Below are positions 16,155-24,813 of a stretch of 64,000 nucleotides of DNA, piece after piece. The notes under the pieces were generated by a model. The model was not told where the DNA came from. It did no database searches and was given only the letters and a program-made list of their open reading frames with translations. Each line of letters begins with the position of its first letter. Within the stretch, counting starts at the first letter, position 1. The position numbers were made by a program, and so were the translations under genes. The DNA is from Akkermansiaceae bacterium (GTDB taxonomy: Bacteria; Verrucomicrobiota; Verrucomicrobiia; Verrucomicrobiales; Akkermansiaceae), in NCBI GenBank assembly GCA_026421245.1, contig JAPKDJ010000010.1, positions 1 to 64,000 of the forward strand, read 5' to 3'.

Positions 16155-17140
16155 CTAAGTCACAAGATCTTTCCAAACGTTCCCGTGGACATCGGTGAGG
16201 CGGACGTTCCGCCCGGAATAGAGATAGGTGAGTTTTTCGTGATCGAGCCCGAGTTGATGGAGAACGGTGGCCCCATAAACGGAGCCTCCCTTGAATCCCC
16301 CTCCGGCCAGCCAAATGGAGAACCCGTAAGGATTGTGGTCACGTCCATCGCTTCCCTGCGAGAAAGGAGTGCGGCCAAACTCTCCGCCCCAGATCACGAT
16401 TCTTAAATGGGCCGTTCCGAGCATCGATTCATTACGACCATCCTTGATGCGGGGACTCTCAAGAAGATCCCCTGCAAGATGCTCGATGACGAGGGTGTCG
16501 TAGGAAACGTTCTCGTTCAGCGCGCGGATGAGATAGTCGCGATATCGCCACGCGTTGTTAATGGCAGGATCGCCCTCGCTGCCGTGCGAATCGGCATAGC
16601 GGATCCAGTCCATCCAGTGACGCGCCCAACGCTCACCGAAGCGGGACGAAGCAAGAAATTGATCAACGAGGTGGCCCCAGCGATCAGGGCGGGTGTCTGC
16701 GAGGTAGCGCTCAAGCTCCTCGACCGAAGGAGGATTGTCCCGGGGATCGGGTGCACCCATTGCGATCCATTTCATAAAATCTGCAATCACCTGGCCGTCG
16801 AGTTTCGCTCCATCCTTGGGCATTTCTATGTCTTCTTCCTCATGCCGGAGGACCTTGATCAGGTAGCTCTTTCCTGGATGGTCGAAATCAAAGAGATCGT
16901 CAGAATCGCCTCCCTCTTCCATCGCGGCACGATGGCCGAGAGCAAGACCTCCCTTTTTTTTCCGCCGGTGCGATGACACTCGTAGCAATCCTGGGCGAGG
17001 ACTGGACGAATCCGTTTCTCGAAAAACTCAATCTTCTCGGGGCTTGGTTTTTTAGCCCACGCACACCCCGTGAGAAGCAATAGTAAAGACCATCGAATCA
17101 CAGCGTAATTCAATGTGAATCGGGCGCATTGATCTTTCAT
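16155..17140 (-). pseudogene. collapsed PSD1 + DUF1501 operon fused by a large deletion
   Basis: A minus-strand remnant. It starts with a signal peptide and the PSCyt1 motif CYECH ('[13 protein letters not shown]'). A frameshift then occurs at a run of eight A (T on the plus strand, 16954-16961). The second frame continues through PSCyt1 and DUF1549 ('[20 protein letters not shown]', '[11 protein letters not shown]') to '[11 protein letters not shown]', where it jumps straight into the C-terminal part of a DUF1501 protein ('[20 protein letters not shown]'). The second half of DUF1549, all DUF1553 and most of DUF1501 are gone. A further small deletion joins 'GGSVYGAT' to '[14 protein letters not shown]', losing about 20-25 residues. 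The order PSD1 then DUF1501 matches the intact operon at 7007-11096. Confidence 0.85.
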
Positions 17141-17220
17141 CTAAAGTTTCTTAAATTGGGGAAGAGAAAATTGTTCTCGCAAGTTGGGGCAACGGAAGGT
17201 GGTATCATCTTCCGTTTGCT

Positions 17221-18099
17221 ATGAAACTTCCTTCCGCCCTACTCATGATCACGACCCTTCTTTCTTATGCTGAGCCACTCACTCTTCCGCTTTGGCAGGG
17301 TGAGGTCCCGGGAGAAAAGGATCAGAAAATCGGGGAAGAAAAGGTCGCTGACAAAAACAACGACGGAATCACCCGCACCTCCAATGTCAGTAAGCCTACC
17401 ATCACGATCTATCCGGCTCCCTCCGACAAAACGAACGGAGCCGCAGTCATCGTGGCACCCGGAGGGGGCTATGGAATTCTCGCTTCCAAACATGAAGGAA
17501 CCGATGTTTGTGAATGGCTCAACGACCTGGGAATCACCGCCATTCTTCTCAAATATCGTGTTCCCCGTCGGGCGAACCTCGCAAAGCACCACGCTCCGAT
17601 GCAGGACGCCCAGCGAGCTGTCAGCATGGTGAGATCCATGGCTAGTGAGTGGGAGATTGACCCGCAGCGAATCGGGTTCATGGGATTCTCAGCTGGAGGT
17701 CATCTCACCGCCACCGTCATCACTTCAAATGGTTCAGTCACTTTCCCCAAAGAGGATATCGACAAGCATTCCCCCGTCCCCGATTTCGGACTCCTCATTT
17801 ACCCGGCGTATTTGAAGAGCAAAGAAGATCCCAACAAACTCGTCTCTGAAGTTTCGGTCGACGAGAAAACGCCTCCGTCGTTCGTCGTCATTGCTCACGG
17901 CGATTCACAATTCGTCGAAGGAGCCGCCCTCTACTACCTCGCCATGCAGCGGGCGAAGCGTCAGTGCGAACTCCACATCTATGGCAAAGGCGGGCACGGA
18001 TACGGAATGAAGGATATTCCCGAGCGAGTCGGAGAATGGACCACCCAGGCAGGCGGCTGGATGAAAGAGATGGGGCTGTTGGAGCCCTCTGGGGAATAA
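17221..18099 (+). CDS. secreted alpha/beta hydrolase, carbohydrate-esterase-like
   Basis: A 292-residue exported hydrolase with a short signal peptide (MKLPSALLMITTLLSYAEP). The oxyanion-hole segment 'IVAPGGGYGILASKHEGTDV', the nucleophile elbow GFSAGG, a 'HGDSQFV' acid region and 'GKGGHGYGM' with the catalytic His follow the BD-FAE/acetylxylan-esterase-like pattern. It probably removes acyl groups from polysaccharides. It closely resembles the C-terminal half of the fused protein at 52096-53688 ('LKYRVPRR', 'DAQRAVSMVRS'). It stands alone, with a decayed PSD1-DUF1501 operon on the opposite strand upstream and a sulfatase downstream. The exact substrate is unknown. Confidence 0.85.
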   Translation: MKLPSALLMITTLLSYAEPLTLPLWQGEVPGEKDQKIGEEKVADKNNDGITRTSNVSKPTITIYPAPSDKTNGAAVIVAPGGGYGILASKHEGTDVCEWLNDLGITAILLKYRVPRRANLAKHHAPMQDAQRAVSMVRSMASEWEIDPQRIGFMGFSAGGHLTATVITSNGSVTFPKEDIDKHSPVPDFGLLIYPAYLKSKEDPNKLVSEVSVDEKTPPSFVVIAHGDSQFVEGAALYYLAMQRAKRQCELHIYGKGGHGYGMKDIPERVGEWTTQAGGWMKEMGLLEPSGE

Positions 18100-18193
18100 A
18101 TTGGCCCGTGCCCCTACTCCAAGATCACGCCATTCCTGGCATCATTGCGACAAGCGGGGGACTTCGGTGCAAGCACGCGCGGGATTGGACAAT

Positions 18194-18214
18194 GAAATTT
18201 GAGACACAAATTTC
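18194..18214. repeat. perfect inverted repeat, 8-base arms
   Basis: GAAATTTG and CAAATTTC flank a five-base loop (AGACA) in the 289-base gap between the esterase and the sulfatase at 18389. The AT-rich arms and the lack of a T run argue for a protein-binding operator more than a terminator, but it could also end esterase transcription. A second short hairpin (CACCC-TTG-GGGTG) lies at 18313-18325. Confidence 0.4.
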
Positions 18215-18388
18215 GGCCCCTAAGAGAGCCTAAAACTTCCCCGGATCTCCCCGCTATTGCATGACTTTTTTCGGCTTGCGATTGATGTCGAAAATGCCCC
18301 AATGCTTCTCGGCACCCTTGGGGTGTTAGGGGCGTCTTCGCCTGAAACGGGTTGAAAGGAGACTCTAGCCCAAAGGGTATGGTCTCCG

Positions 18389-19810
18389 GTGAAACTCACT
18401 CTTCTCCTGACTCTTGCGGCCACTACCTTATTGCAAGGAAAGTCCTATGTCCTCATTCTCGTCGATGATCTCGGTTACATGGACATTGGAGCCTACAATC
18501 CAAAATGTTTCTACGAGACACCCAACATTGACCGCCTTGCACAGTCGGGACTGAAATTTACGGACGGATACGCCGCGAATCCGGTCTGCTCCCCCACCCG
18601 TTTTGGAATCCAAACAGGACGCTATCCGACACGCAAGGATGCCACAAATTTCTTCAGCGGAAGACGAGGAGGCAAATTTGCCTGCGCTCCACTACACGAT
18701 CGCTTGGATCACGACGAGACCACGATTGCGGAAGCACTCAAGGAACAAGGTTATGCCACCTTCTTCGCGGGCAAATGGCACCTCGGACCAACCGAAGAAT
18801 TTTGGCCAAAAAAACATGGTTACGATGTCAATGCAGGCGGATTCAAAGCCGGAGGACCTTACGGAGGAAAGAAGTATTTCTCACCCTATGGTAATCCACG
18901 TTTGAGAGATGGCCCGGACGGCGAGCACCTCCCTGACCGTCTTGCGACCGATACCTGCAAATTCATGGAGACAAACAAGGGGAAACCCTTCTTTGCCATG
19001 CTCTCCTTCTACTCGGTTCACACTCCGCTCATTGGGCGCCCTGATCTCGTCACGAAATACAAAAAGAAAGCGGCCAAGATTAACGGCCAAGAATTTGGAG
19101 ACGAGGAACAAATCTTCGGTAAAAAACAACGCAAGGTTCGCATCCTCCAGAAGCACGCCGTTTATGCCGCAATGGTGGAAGCGATGGACCACGCGGTCGG
19201 GAAGGTGATGAAGAAAGTCACCGATCTTGGTCTGGACGATGAAGTCGTCATTTGCTTCACCTCGGACAATGGCGGGCTTTCGACTTCGGAAGGCTCCCCC
19301 ACTTCCAATCTCCCCCTGCGCGGTGGCAAGGGCTGGATTTATGAGGGAGGAATTCGTGAGCCTTTCATTGTCAAGTGGCCTGGGGTGACAAGGGCAGGCT
19401 CGAACAGCGCAGTGCCTGTGATGAGCACCGACTTTTTCACGACCTTTGTGAAGGCTGCCGGAGGAGAAATCAAAGAAACTGTCGATGGTGTCGATCTCCT
19501 ACCCTTCTTGAAAGGAGGCAAGTTGAAGCGAGAGGCCCTTTACTGGCATTACCCGCACTACAGTAACCAGGGCGGTTTCCCCTCCGGCGCGATTCGCATG
19601 GGTGACTGGAAACTGGTCGAGCGTTACGAAGACGGGCGCGTGCATCTCTACAATCTTAAGGAAGACATCGGTGAAAAGAATGACGTCCAAAAAGGCAATG
19701 AAGAACGCGTGCACGCAATGCGCTCAAAGCTTCATGCTTGGTACAAGGAAACGGACGCCAAGTTCCTTCAAAAGAAGAAAGGCCAGAATGAAGAGCCCTG
19801 GCGCCCGTAG
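18389..19810 (+). CDS. secreted sulfatase
   Basis: A 473-residue sulfatase with a signal peptide (MKLTLLLTLAATTLLQGKS) from a GTG start. 'YVLILVDDLGYMDIGAYNPK' binds the metal, and the formylglycine site is canonical, C67-S-P-T-R71 in 'NPVCSPTRFGIQTGRYP'. 'FFAGKWHLGPTEEF' supplies the catalytic Lys and His, and 'FTSDNGGLSTSEG' the second metal pair. The Asn-rich stretch 'TSNLPLRGGKGWIYEGGIR' is typical of S1 family iduronate/choline-type enzymes. The C-terminus 'VHLYNLKEDIGEKNDV' is complete. Unlike the 11167 enzyme it keeps the core Arg of the signature. It ends 11 bases from the convergent phosphoesterase gene. Confidence 0.9.
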   Translation: MKLTLLLTLAATTLLQGKSYVLILVDDLGYMDIGAYNPKCFYETPNIDRLAQSGLKFTDGYAANPVCSPTRFGIQTGRYPTRKDATNFFSGRRGGKFACAPLHDRLDHDETTIAEALKEQGYATFFAGKWHLGPTEEFWPKKHGYDVNAGGFKAGGPYGGKKYFSPYGNPRLRDGPDGEHLPDRLATDTCKFMETNKGKPFFAMLSFYSVHTPLIGRPDLVTKYKKKAAKINGQEFGDEEQIFGKKQRKVRILQKHAVYAAMVEAMDHAVGKVMKKVTDLGLDDEVVICFTSDNGGLSTSEGSPTSNLPLRGGKGWIYEGGIREPFIVKWPGVTRAGSNSAVPVMSTDFFTTFVKAAGGEIKETVDGVDLLPFLKGGKLKREALYWHYPHYSNQGGFPSGAIRMGDWKLVERYEDGRVHLYNLKEDIGEKNDVQKGNEERVHAMRSKLHAWYKETDAKFLQKKKGQNEEPWRP

Positions 19811-19821
19811 CGGGATTCTGT

Positions 19822-20829
19822 TCAGGCTTTGATGACACGCTCCCGAATCTCGGGAGTGACCGAATCGGCGGTTCCGCTCTTGAGCCCTAATTCTTCGGGG
19901 CTCTCCCCCACCCAGCTTGTTTTCCTTTTCTTCACCGAGATCCGTTGGCTCTTCGGATCAAAGGTGAGCGTGGTAAAAAGAGCATCCTGATAAGGGCTGG
20001 TGAACTTGAGGGCGGGATATTTGGCATGGATCTCCGGCGGATAGCTTTCGTGGGCAAACTTTGATCCCAGCCAATGGTAGGACGCTGAGTTGATGTGGAG
20101 GTATTGAATCCCCGCCACCTCGGACAGATGGTCGATGTGAGTATGGCCATTGATCGCGAGAACAATTTGGTCGGCGTGTCTGGAGAGAATTTTTTGAATC
20201 TCTCCGCCATTATCGATCTGATACGGACCCGCCAGGGGTTGATGGGACACCACCAGAATCGGGCCCTCGATTTCAGCGAGAATATTGCCTAGCCAATCAG
20301 CCTGGGTTTTCCCAATGAACTGGGGATAGCCTCCTTTGAGAGCCGGCGAGCCCTTCTCGTTGGCATCAAGAACCACCAGATGGAGACCATTCAACTCATG
20401 ATGATAGTAGGGAGCCTTCATTCCCCAGGAATCGAGACATTGCTGCTTGCTCAATCCACCATCGGTGTCGTGGTTTCCGATGACGTGCAGCGCAGTCCCG
20501 TATGCCTTGTTAAAACGATCAACGATTTTTTGGTTCGCTTTCTTTGCGAAAGCAAAGTCCCCCAACTGAATAATCCCGTCGGGTTTACTCTCCGACATCT
20601 CCTTTAGAAATAAATCAAGACGAGCTTCGGCATCAGGAATGAGATCAACATGGAGATCAGCGATCAACCCAAGGCGGACGGGCATTGAGAGACTGGAAAG
20701 GATCGTGGACGCTCCGGCCGAAAGCGGCAGGCTGGCCCCTCCAAAAGTGATTGTTCTGATGAGATCTCGTCGATTGATTGTCTTGGCTTGATTGGCTTGG
20801 TGAATTTGAAATCCGGTGCAGGAAATCAC
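19822..20829 (-). CDS. Tat-exported calcineurin-like metallophosphoesterase
   Basis: A 335-residue phosphoesterase from a GTG start; no other start codon precedes the leader. The leader 'INRRDLIRTITFGGASLPLS' is a twin-arginine signal. The five metallophosphoesterase motifs are present: 'IADLHVD', 'IIQLGDFAF', 'VIGNHDTDG', 'LVVSHQPLAG' and 'INGHTHIDHL'. The family hydrolyses phosphomonoesters or diesters outside the cytoplasm using two metal ions. No neighbouring gene indicates a substrate. It lies between a convergent sulfatase and, upstream on the same strand, a decayed sulfatase end and two amidohydrolase genes. Confidence 0.85.
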   Translation of the reverse strand: MISCTGFQIHQANQAKTINRRDLIRTITFGGASLPLSAGASTILSSLSMPVRLGLIADLHVDLIPDAEARLDLFLKEMSESKPDGIIQLGDFAFAKKANQKIVDRFNKAYGTALHVIGNHDTDGGLSKQQCLDSWGMKAPYYHHELNGLHLVVLDANEKGSPALKGGYPQFIGKTQADWLGNILAEIEGPILVVSHQPLAGPYQIDNGGEIQKILSRHADQIVLAINGHTHIDHLSEVAGIQYLHINSASYHWLGSKFAHESYPPEIHAKYPALKFTSPYQDALFTTLTFDPKSQRISVKKRKTSWVGESPEELGLKSGTADSVTPEIRERVIKA

Positions 20830-20847
20830 TTCTTCAGAAAGTCGTGT

Positions 20848-21108
20848 TCAGGATTGGCGATCCTTCCCTTTCGCTCCTTTGTCGACAGCTTCAAGTTCCT
20901 CTTTCGAGGCAGGATATTGGCCTTTGTCGTCGGTCTTCTTCTCCCGAATTTTGAGGGTTTTACGATGTCGTTTGAGTTCATTTACGAAGACTGGGTCGTG
21001 GGAAAGATTGATCAACTGGTCGGGATCCTTCCGCATATTGTAAAGCTCTTCCTCCAGACGTTTGGCTTGGGGGTGCCAACAAGTGGAAGGGCGGTTAGCA
21101 TGAAAAGA
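20848..21108 (-). pseudogene. C-terminal stub of a sulfatase
   Basis: A minus-strand open stretch of about 87 codons directly after the amidohydrolase stop at 21116. It reads 'LEEELYNMRKDPDQLINLSHDP', 'VFVNELKRHRKTLKIREKK' and 'DDKGQYPASKEELEAV', the standard last segment of an arylsulfatase. The catalytic N-terminal 350 or so residues are missing, as is any start codon in context. It appears to be what is left after a deletion that placed the amidohydrolase gene next to it. Whether a longer read-through product is made is not visible. Confidence 0.7.
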
Positions 21109-21115
21109 AAGAACT

Positions 21116-22333
21116 TCATTTGGCAGAAGATGAAACGATTTCCCCATCAATGATGACGTGCGTGGTGTGGGTAGTGGTCTCGAGGGGATCGGCGTCGAAA
21201 AGGGCGAGATCGGCATGCTTCCCCTTTTCGAGAGAGCCGATCTTGTCGTCGAGGCCGAGGATCTTGGCGGAATTGATGGTACAAGCGGCGAGAGCGACTT
21301 CCTGAGGGAGGCCGTAGGCTGCGGCGAGAGCAGCTTCGAAATGGACGACACGGGTTTTGGGAACGTAGGTTTCGTAGCCGGACTGGAAGGCGAACGGGAT
21401 GCCTGCTTTGTGAAGCTGGGCGGCGAGGGTGAAGGTCATATTTTCGAGATCGCCATATGGGCGCCCCATGGTGGGATGGATGATGATGGGAACCCCCGCC
21501 GCTTTGATTTCATCAAGGAGAAGGTAGGCCTCGGCGGCACCATCGAGAATGAGGTCGAAGTCGAACTCTTCGCGGAGACGGAGCGCGGAGGCAATGTCCT
21601 GGTGACGTTGCGCGTTGATAAGGAGCGGGGTCTTTTTATTAAGAACATCAACAAGGGTCTGCATCTTAATGTTGGGAGCGGGCGCCTCTATTTCTTCGTC
21701 GTCCTCGGCAGCTTTGATCTTACGGGCATGGGCCTGCCCCTTGAGGAATTCGGCACGGAACATCGCGATGGCTTTGGAGCGAGTTGCGGGGGATTTACTG
21801 AGACCTTTGGCGCCCAGGCTGGCTGCGACGGCAGAGGTCGGGACGAGGGGATCCTTCAGCGAGGTGATGGAGGGAACATTGGTCTTCACTACCATGAGTT
21901 GTCCGGAAATGAGAGTGCCGGGAGCGTGACCGGTATGGACAGTCGTCACGCCGAGATCACGGAGCCATTTCACGAGAGGATCGCGCCCGTTGTAAGCATC
22001 TATAGCGCGGAGTTCGGGCTGGATAGGAGCGGACTGATCGAGTTGTTCCTGGTCGTGCTTGGGTGAGTTAAGAATGCCGGAGAGTCCAACCGTTGAATGG
22101 GCGTCAATGATACCGGGAGTGGCAACTTTGGCGGTGAGAGTTTTGTAACCCTCGGGGATTTTGATTTCGGAAGCAGGGCCGACCGCAACGATTTTCCCAT
22201 CGGGTCCGCAAAGGACGAGGCCATCTTTGATCGGCTTAAGATCGCCAGTCATCGTGAAGAGGAGATCTGCTTTAACGGCGATTTGGGCGTGGGAAATTGC
22301 AGTGAGCGCAAAAAGAAGAAGGAATTTAAACAT
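21116..22333 (-). CDS. amidohydrolase-superfamily protein lacking metal ligands (likely pseudoenzyme partner)
   Basis: A 405-residue exported amidohydrolase-like protein (signal MFKFLLLFALTAISHA). It shares layout with the upstream gene: N-terminal beta domain, 'ATPGIIDAHS', the 'SAPIQPELRAIDAYNGRDPLV' segment, and the end 'GSLEKGKHADLALFDADPLE'. The usual HxH is H79-S-T81. The positions matching 'VVLHHVSEAW' and 'TAFHTDDP' of the paralogue read 'LILDGAAEAY' and 'FAFQSGYETY'. Most metal ligands are therefore gone and hydrolysis is unlikely; a structural or regulatory role with the intact paralogue is my inference. It starts 21 bases after that gene, so they form an operon. Confidence 0.8.
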   Translation of the reverse strand: MFKFLLLFALTAISHAQIAVKADLLFTMTGDLKPIKDGLVLCGPDGKIVAVGPASEIKIPEGYKTLTAKVATPGIIDAHSTVGLSGILNSPKHDQEQLDQSAPIQPELRAIDAYNGRDPLVKWLRDLGVTTVHTGHAPGTLISGQLMVVKTNVPSITSLKDPLVPTSAVAASLGAKGLSKSPATRSKAIAMFRAEFLKGQAHARKIKAAEDDEEIEAPAPNIKMQTLVDVLNKKTPLLINAQRHQDIASALRLREEFDFDLILDGAAEAYLLLDEIKAAGVPIIIHPTMGRPYGDLENMTFTLAAQLHKAGIPFAFQSGYETYVPKTRVVHFEAALAAAYGLPQEVALAACTINSAKILGLDDKIGSLEKGKHADLALFDADPLETTTHTTHVIIDGEIVSSSAK

Positions 22334-22354
22334 GTCAAAAGAAGGTGAGATTTT

Positions 22355-23683
22355 TTAGCGATAGAAGCAGCAGCCCTTGGCCTGGCGATTATGGCCGGCG
22401 CCGTAGCCGCCTTCGGCGAAGAGGCGATCTTGCGGGTCATTGAGGTTGAAGACTTGCTCGCCTTCAATGTGGGTTTCGAGAACACGGGTGTAGATTGAAA
22501 AAGGGTCTCCGGAAAGGATGACGAAATCAGCTTGTTTCCCTGGCTCGAGCGAGCCGACAGATTGATCGAGGTCGAGCATTTTGGCACCAGCAAGAGTGAG
22601 GGCTTCGAGAGCTTTCTCACGGGACATCCCAGCACGAACGCCGATGGCGGCATTGCGGAGGAACCAGCGGGAGTCGTTGATGGGGTCATCGGTGTGGAAG
22701 GCCGTCAGGACGCCCCGTTTCTCGAGCTCGACTCCGTTGCGCCATTCGAAGTCGCGGGCTTCGAGTTTTCCGCCAGGGGAGTCGAGAAAGATAATGGAGC
22801 AAGGAACCTTGGCGGCCGCGATCTCGTCGGCTACTTTCCAAGCTTCGGAGACATGGTGGAGGACGACCTTGAAGCCGAATTCTTCCTTTAAACGAAGAAC
22901 CGTGAGGATGTCATCATGACGGTGAGTGTGGTGATGGACGGTGCGTTTTCCTTCGAGGATGTCGGCGAGGGTTTCAAGAGCGAGGTCGCGCTCGAAGGGG
23001 GGGGCGGGATCGGCTTCGTTGCGCTTCTTGAGGTAAGCTTGGGCATCAAGGAATTTTTGGCGCACCAAAGCGGCAGACTTGCCTCGGGTGCCAGGAAAAG
23101 GACCAGTGTCGCGGATCGAATTGGTCCCATTGGCCATCTTGACTCCGTAGGCGAGTGATCCGTCGGGGAGCTTGATGGAGAGGTCTTCGACGGTGTTTCC
23201 TTTGCGGAGTTTGAGGTAGATGGTTTGGCCAGAGAGGAGGTGGCCGGAGCCGGACATGAGATTGACAGTGGTGATGCCACCGGCGCGGGCTTTGTTAATG
23301 GAGGTGTCGCGGACATCGATAGAGTCGAGAACGCGGACCTCGGGTTGGATGGGCGAAGAAGAATCCGCTCCCGCGACCGATCCAATGTGGGAATGGGTGC
23401 AAACGAGTCCAGGAATGATGGTTTTTCCTGTCACGTCGATTTGTTCGGCGTCCGAGGGGATGGTGACCAGATCAGAAGGCCCCACCGCAAGGATAGTATC
23501 GCCCTGCATCACGAGGGTGGCGTTTTCGATCTTGGGAGAGGAGACCGGATAGATGGTGCCGTTGATATAGGCCCTGATGGCTGCTGGCGAAGTATTCTCA
23601 GGCCTTTCTTGCTCAGCTGAAAATAAGAAGGGCAATACAAGGAGCGGTGCAATAGCGAGAGCTAGGAGCTTACGAGGGCGCAT
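22355..23683 (-). CDS. exported metal-dependent amidohydrolase (imidazolonepropionase/D-aminoacylase-like)
   Basis: A 442-residue exported amidohydrolase with a signal peptide (MRPRKLLALAIAPLLVLPFLFSA, of which the hydrophobic core is clear). Metal-binding motifs are intact: H97-S-H99 in 'VCTHSHIGS', 'VHHHTHRHDDIL', 'VVLHHVSEAW' and 'TAFHTDDP'. The end 'GSLEPGKQADFVILSGDPF' is the usual closing strand. It hydrolyses a C-N bond in an amide or ring compound; the substrate is unknown. The gene is immediately upstream of a degenerate paralogue on the same strand. An unusual C-terminal tail 'QAKGCCFYR' follows the conserved domain. It is divergent from the alcohol dehydrogenase-like gene at 23784. 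Confidence 0.87.
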   Translation of the reverse strand: MRPRKLLALAIAPLLVLPFLFSAEQERPENTSPAAIRAYINGTIYPVSSPKIENATLVMQGDTILAVGPSDLVTIPSDAEQIDVTGKTIIPGLVCTHSHIGSVAGADSSSPIQPEVRVLDSIDVRDTSINKARAGGITTVNLMSGSGHLLSGQTIYLKLRKGNTVEDLSIKLPDGSLAYGVKMANGTNSIRDTGPFPGTRGKSAALVRQKFLDAQAYLKKRNEADPAPPFERDLALETLADILEGKRTVHHHTHRHDDILTVLRLKEEFGFKVVLHHVSEAWKVADEIAAAKVPCSIIFLDSPGGKLEARDFEWRNGVELEKRGVLTAFHTDDPINDSRWFLRNAAIGVRAGMSREKALEALTLAGAKMLDLDQSVGSLEPGKQADFVILSGDPFSIYTRVLETHIEGEQVFNLNDPQDRLFAEGGYGAGHNRQAKGCCFYR

Positions 23684-23783
23684 GATGCCCGGAGGCTAGC
23701 AGGACAGATGGCGGAACAGGAGAAGGATTTTCCCTGACTCGTCGCTGGCGAAAAAAGCCATTGTCCTCCAGTCTTCTTCCAAC

Positions 23784-24794
23784 GTGAAAGCAATCCAATT
23801 TACCCGCAACAGCTGCGATGCCAACTCCGCGATTGAAGTCGAACTCGAAGTCCCCTCCCCCGGAGGATATGACATCCTCGTTAAAGTTGAAGCGATTGCT
23901 CTCAACCCCGTCGATTTCAAGGTCCGGCCCGGAGAAGGGGAGGATCCCAAGACGCTTGGATACGATGCCGCTGGCACAGTCGTCGGCACGGGCGAAGACG
24001 TCACCCTTTTTGAAGAAGGTGACGAAGTCTACTACGCAGGTGACATTACCCGACCCGGCAGCAATGCCGAATACCAGCTTGTCGATTCACGCATCGTTGC
24101 CAAGCGGCCCGCCTCACTCGATGCCGCGACGAGCGCCGCCCTCCCTCTCACGGCACTTACAGCCTGGGAGTCGCTCTTTGACCGGCTTGAAATCGACCCC
24201 GATTCACCAGACGAAAACACAGGCAAGATCCTCCTAATCATTGGTGGGGCGGGTGGCGTCGGTTCTATTGCCATCCAACTCGCCAAACTTGCCGGATTCA
24301 CAGTCATCGCTACCGCTTCGCGCCCGGAAAGCGCCGCGTGGTGTCGAAAGCTTGGAGCAAATCACATCATCAACCACCACGAAGACATGCCATCTCAGCT
24401 TCGTGACCTCGGCATGGCGACAGTCAATCACATCGCAAATTTTAACGACATTGACCGGGTCTGGGAGGCGATGGGCGAGATGATTGCTCCCCAAGGAAGC
24501 ATCGTCCTCATCACCGGACACAACAGCCACCTCGACATGGCCGGTACTTTTAAAAGAAAATCTGCCAGAATCTGCTGGGAGTTTATGTTCACCCGCTCGA
24601 TGTTCCGAACTGAAGACATCATCGAGCAGCACCACATTCTGAAACGGATTGCCGAACTCATTGACAAAGGAAAACTCACAACCACCGCAAATGACTCACT
24701 CTCCCCCATCAGTGCCGAGAATATTCTCGAGGGTCACCGCCGCCTGGAGTCCGGAAAGTCCATCGGCAAGCTGACCATCTCCGGCTGGGAATAA
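23784..24794 (+). CDS. zinc-type alcohol dehydrogenase / quinone oxidoreductase family protein (MDR)
   Basis: A 336-residue cytoplasmic medium-chain reductase. The GroES-like N-terminus 'ALNPVDFKVRPGEGEDPKTLG' and 'GYDAAGTVVGTGEDV' are clear, and the NADPH fold has 'LLIIGGAGGVGSIAIQLAKL'. The structural zinc cysteines of classical ADHs are absent, as in the quinone-oxidoreductase-like subfamily (adh_fam_1, TIGR02817-like), which has 'ALPLTALTAWESLFDRL'. It probably reduces quinones or enones. A 19-base gap separates it from an antibiotic-biosynthesis-monooxygenase-type gene, a frequent neighbour, suggesting joint quinone metabolism. The start codon is GTG in the stretch 'AACGTGAAAGC'. Confidence 0.87.
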   Translation: MKAIQFTRNSCDANSAIEVELEVPSPGGYDILVKVEAIALNPVDFKVRPGEGEDPKTLGYDAAGTVVGTGEDVTLFEEGDEVYYAGDITRPGSNAEYQLVDSRIVAKRPASLDAATSAALPLTALTAWESLFDRLEIDPDSPDENTGKILLIIGGAGGVGSIAIQLAKLAGFTVIATASRPESAAWCRKLGANHIINHHEDMPSQLRDLGMATVNHIANFNDIDRVWEAMGEMIAPQGSIVLITGHNSHLDMAGTFKRKSARICWEFMFTRSMFRTEDIIEQHHILKRIAELIDKGKLTTTANDSLSPISAENILEGHRRLESGKSIGKLTISGWE

Positions 24795-24813
24795 AATTAA
24801 ACCACTCAAATTC

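Noticed and set aside
21158-22066. 302-codon plus-strand open frame
   Set aside because: It is the shadow of the degenerate amidohydrolase gene, which has a signal peptide and a family C-terminus.
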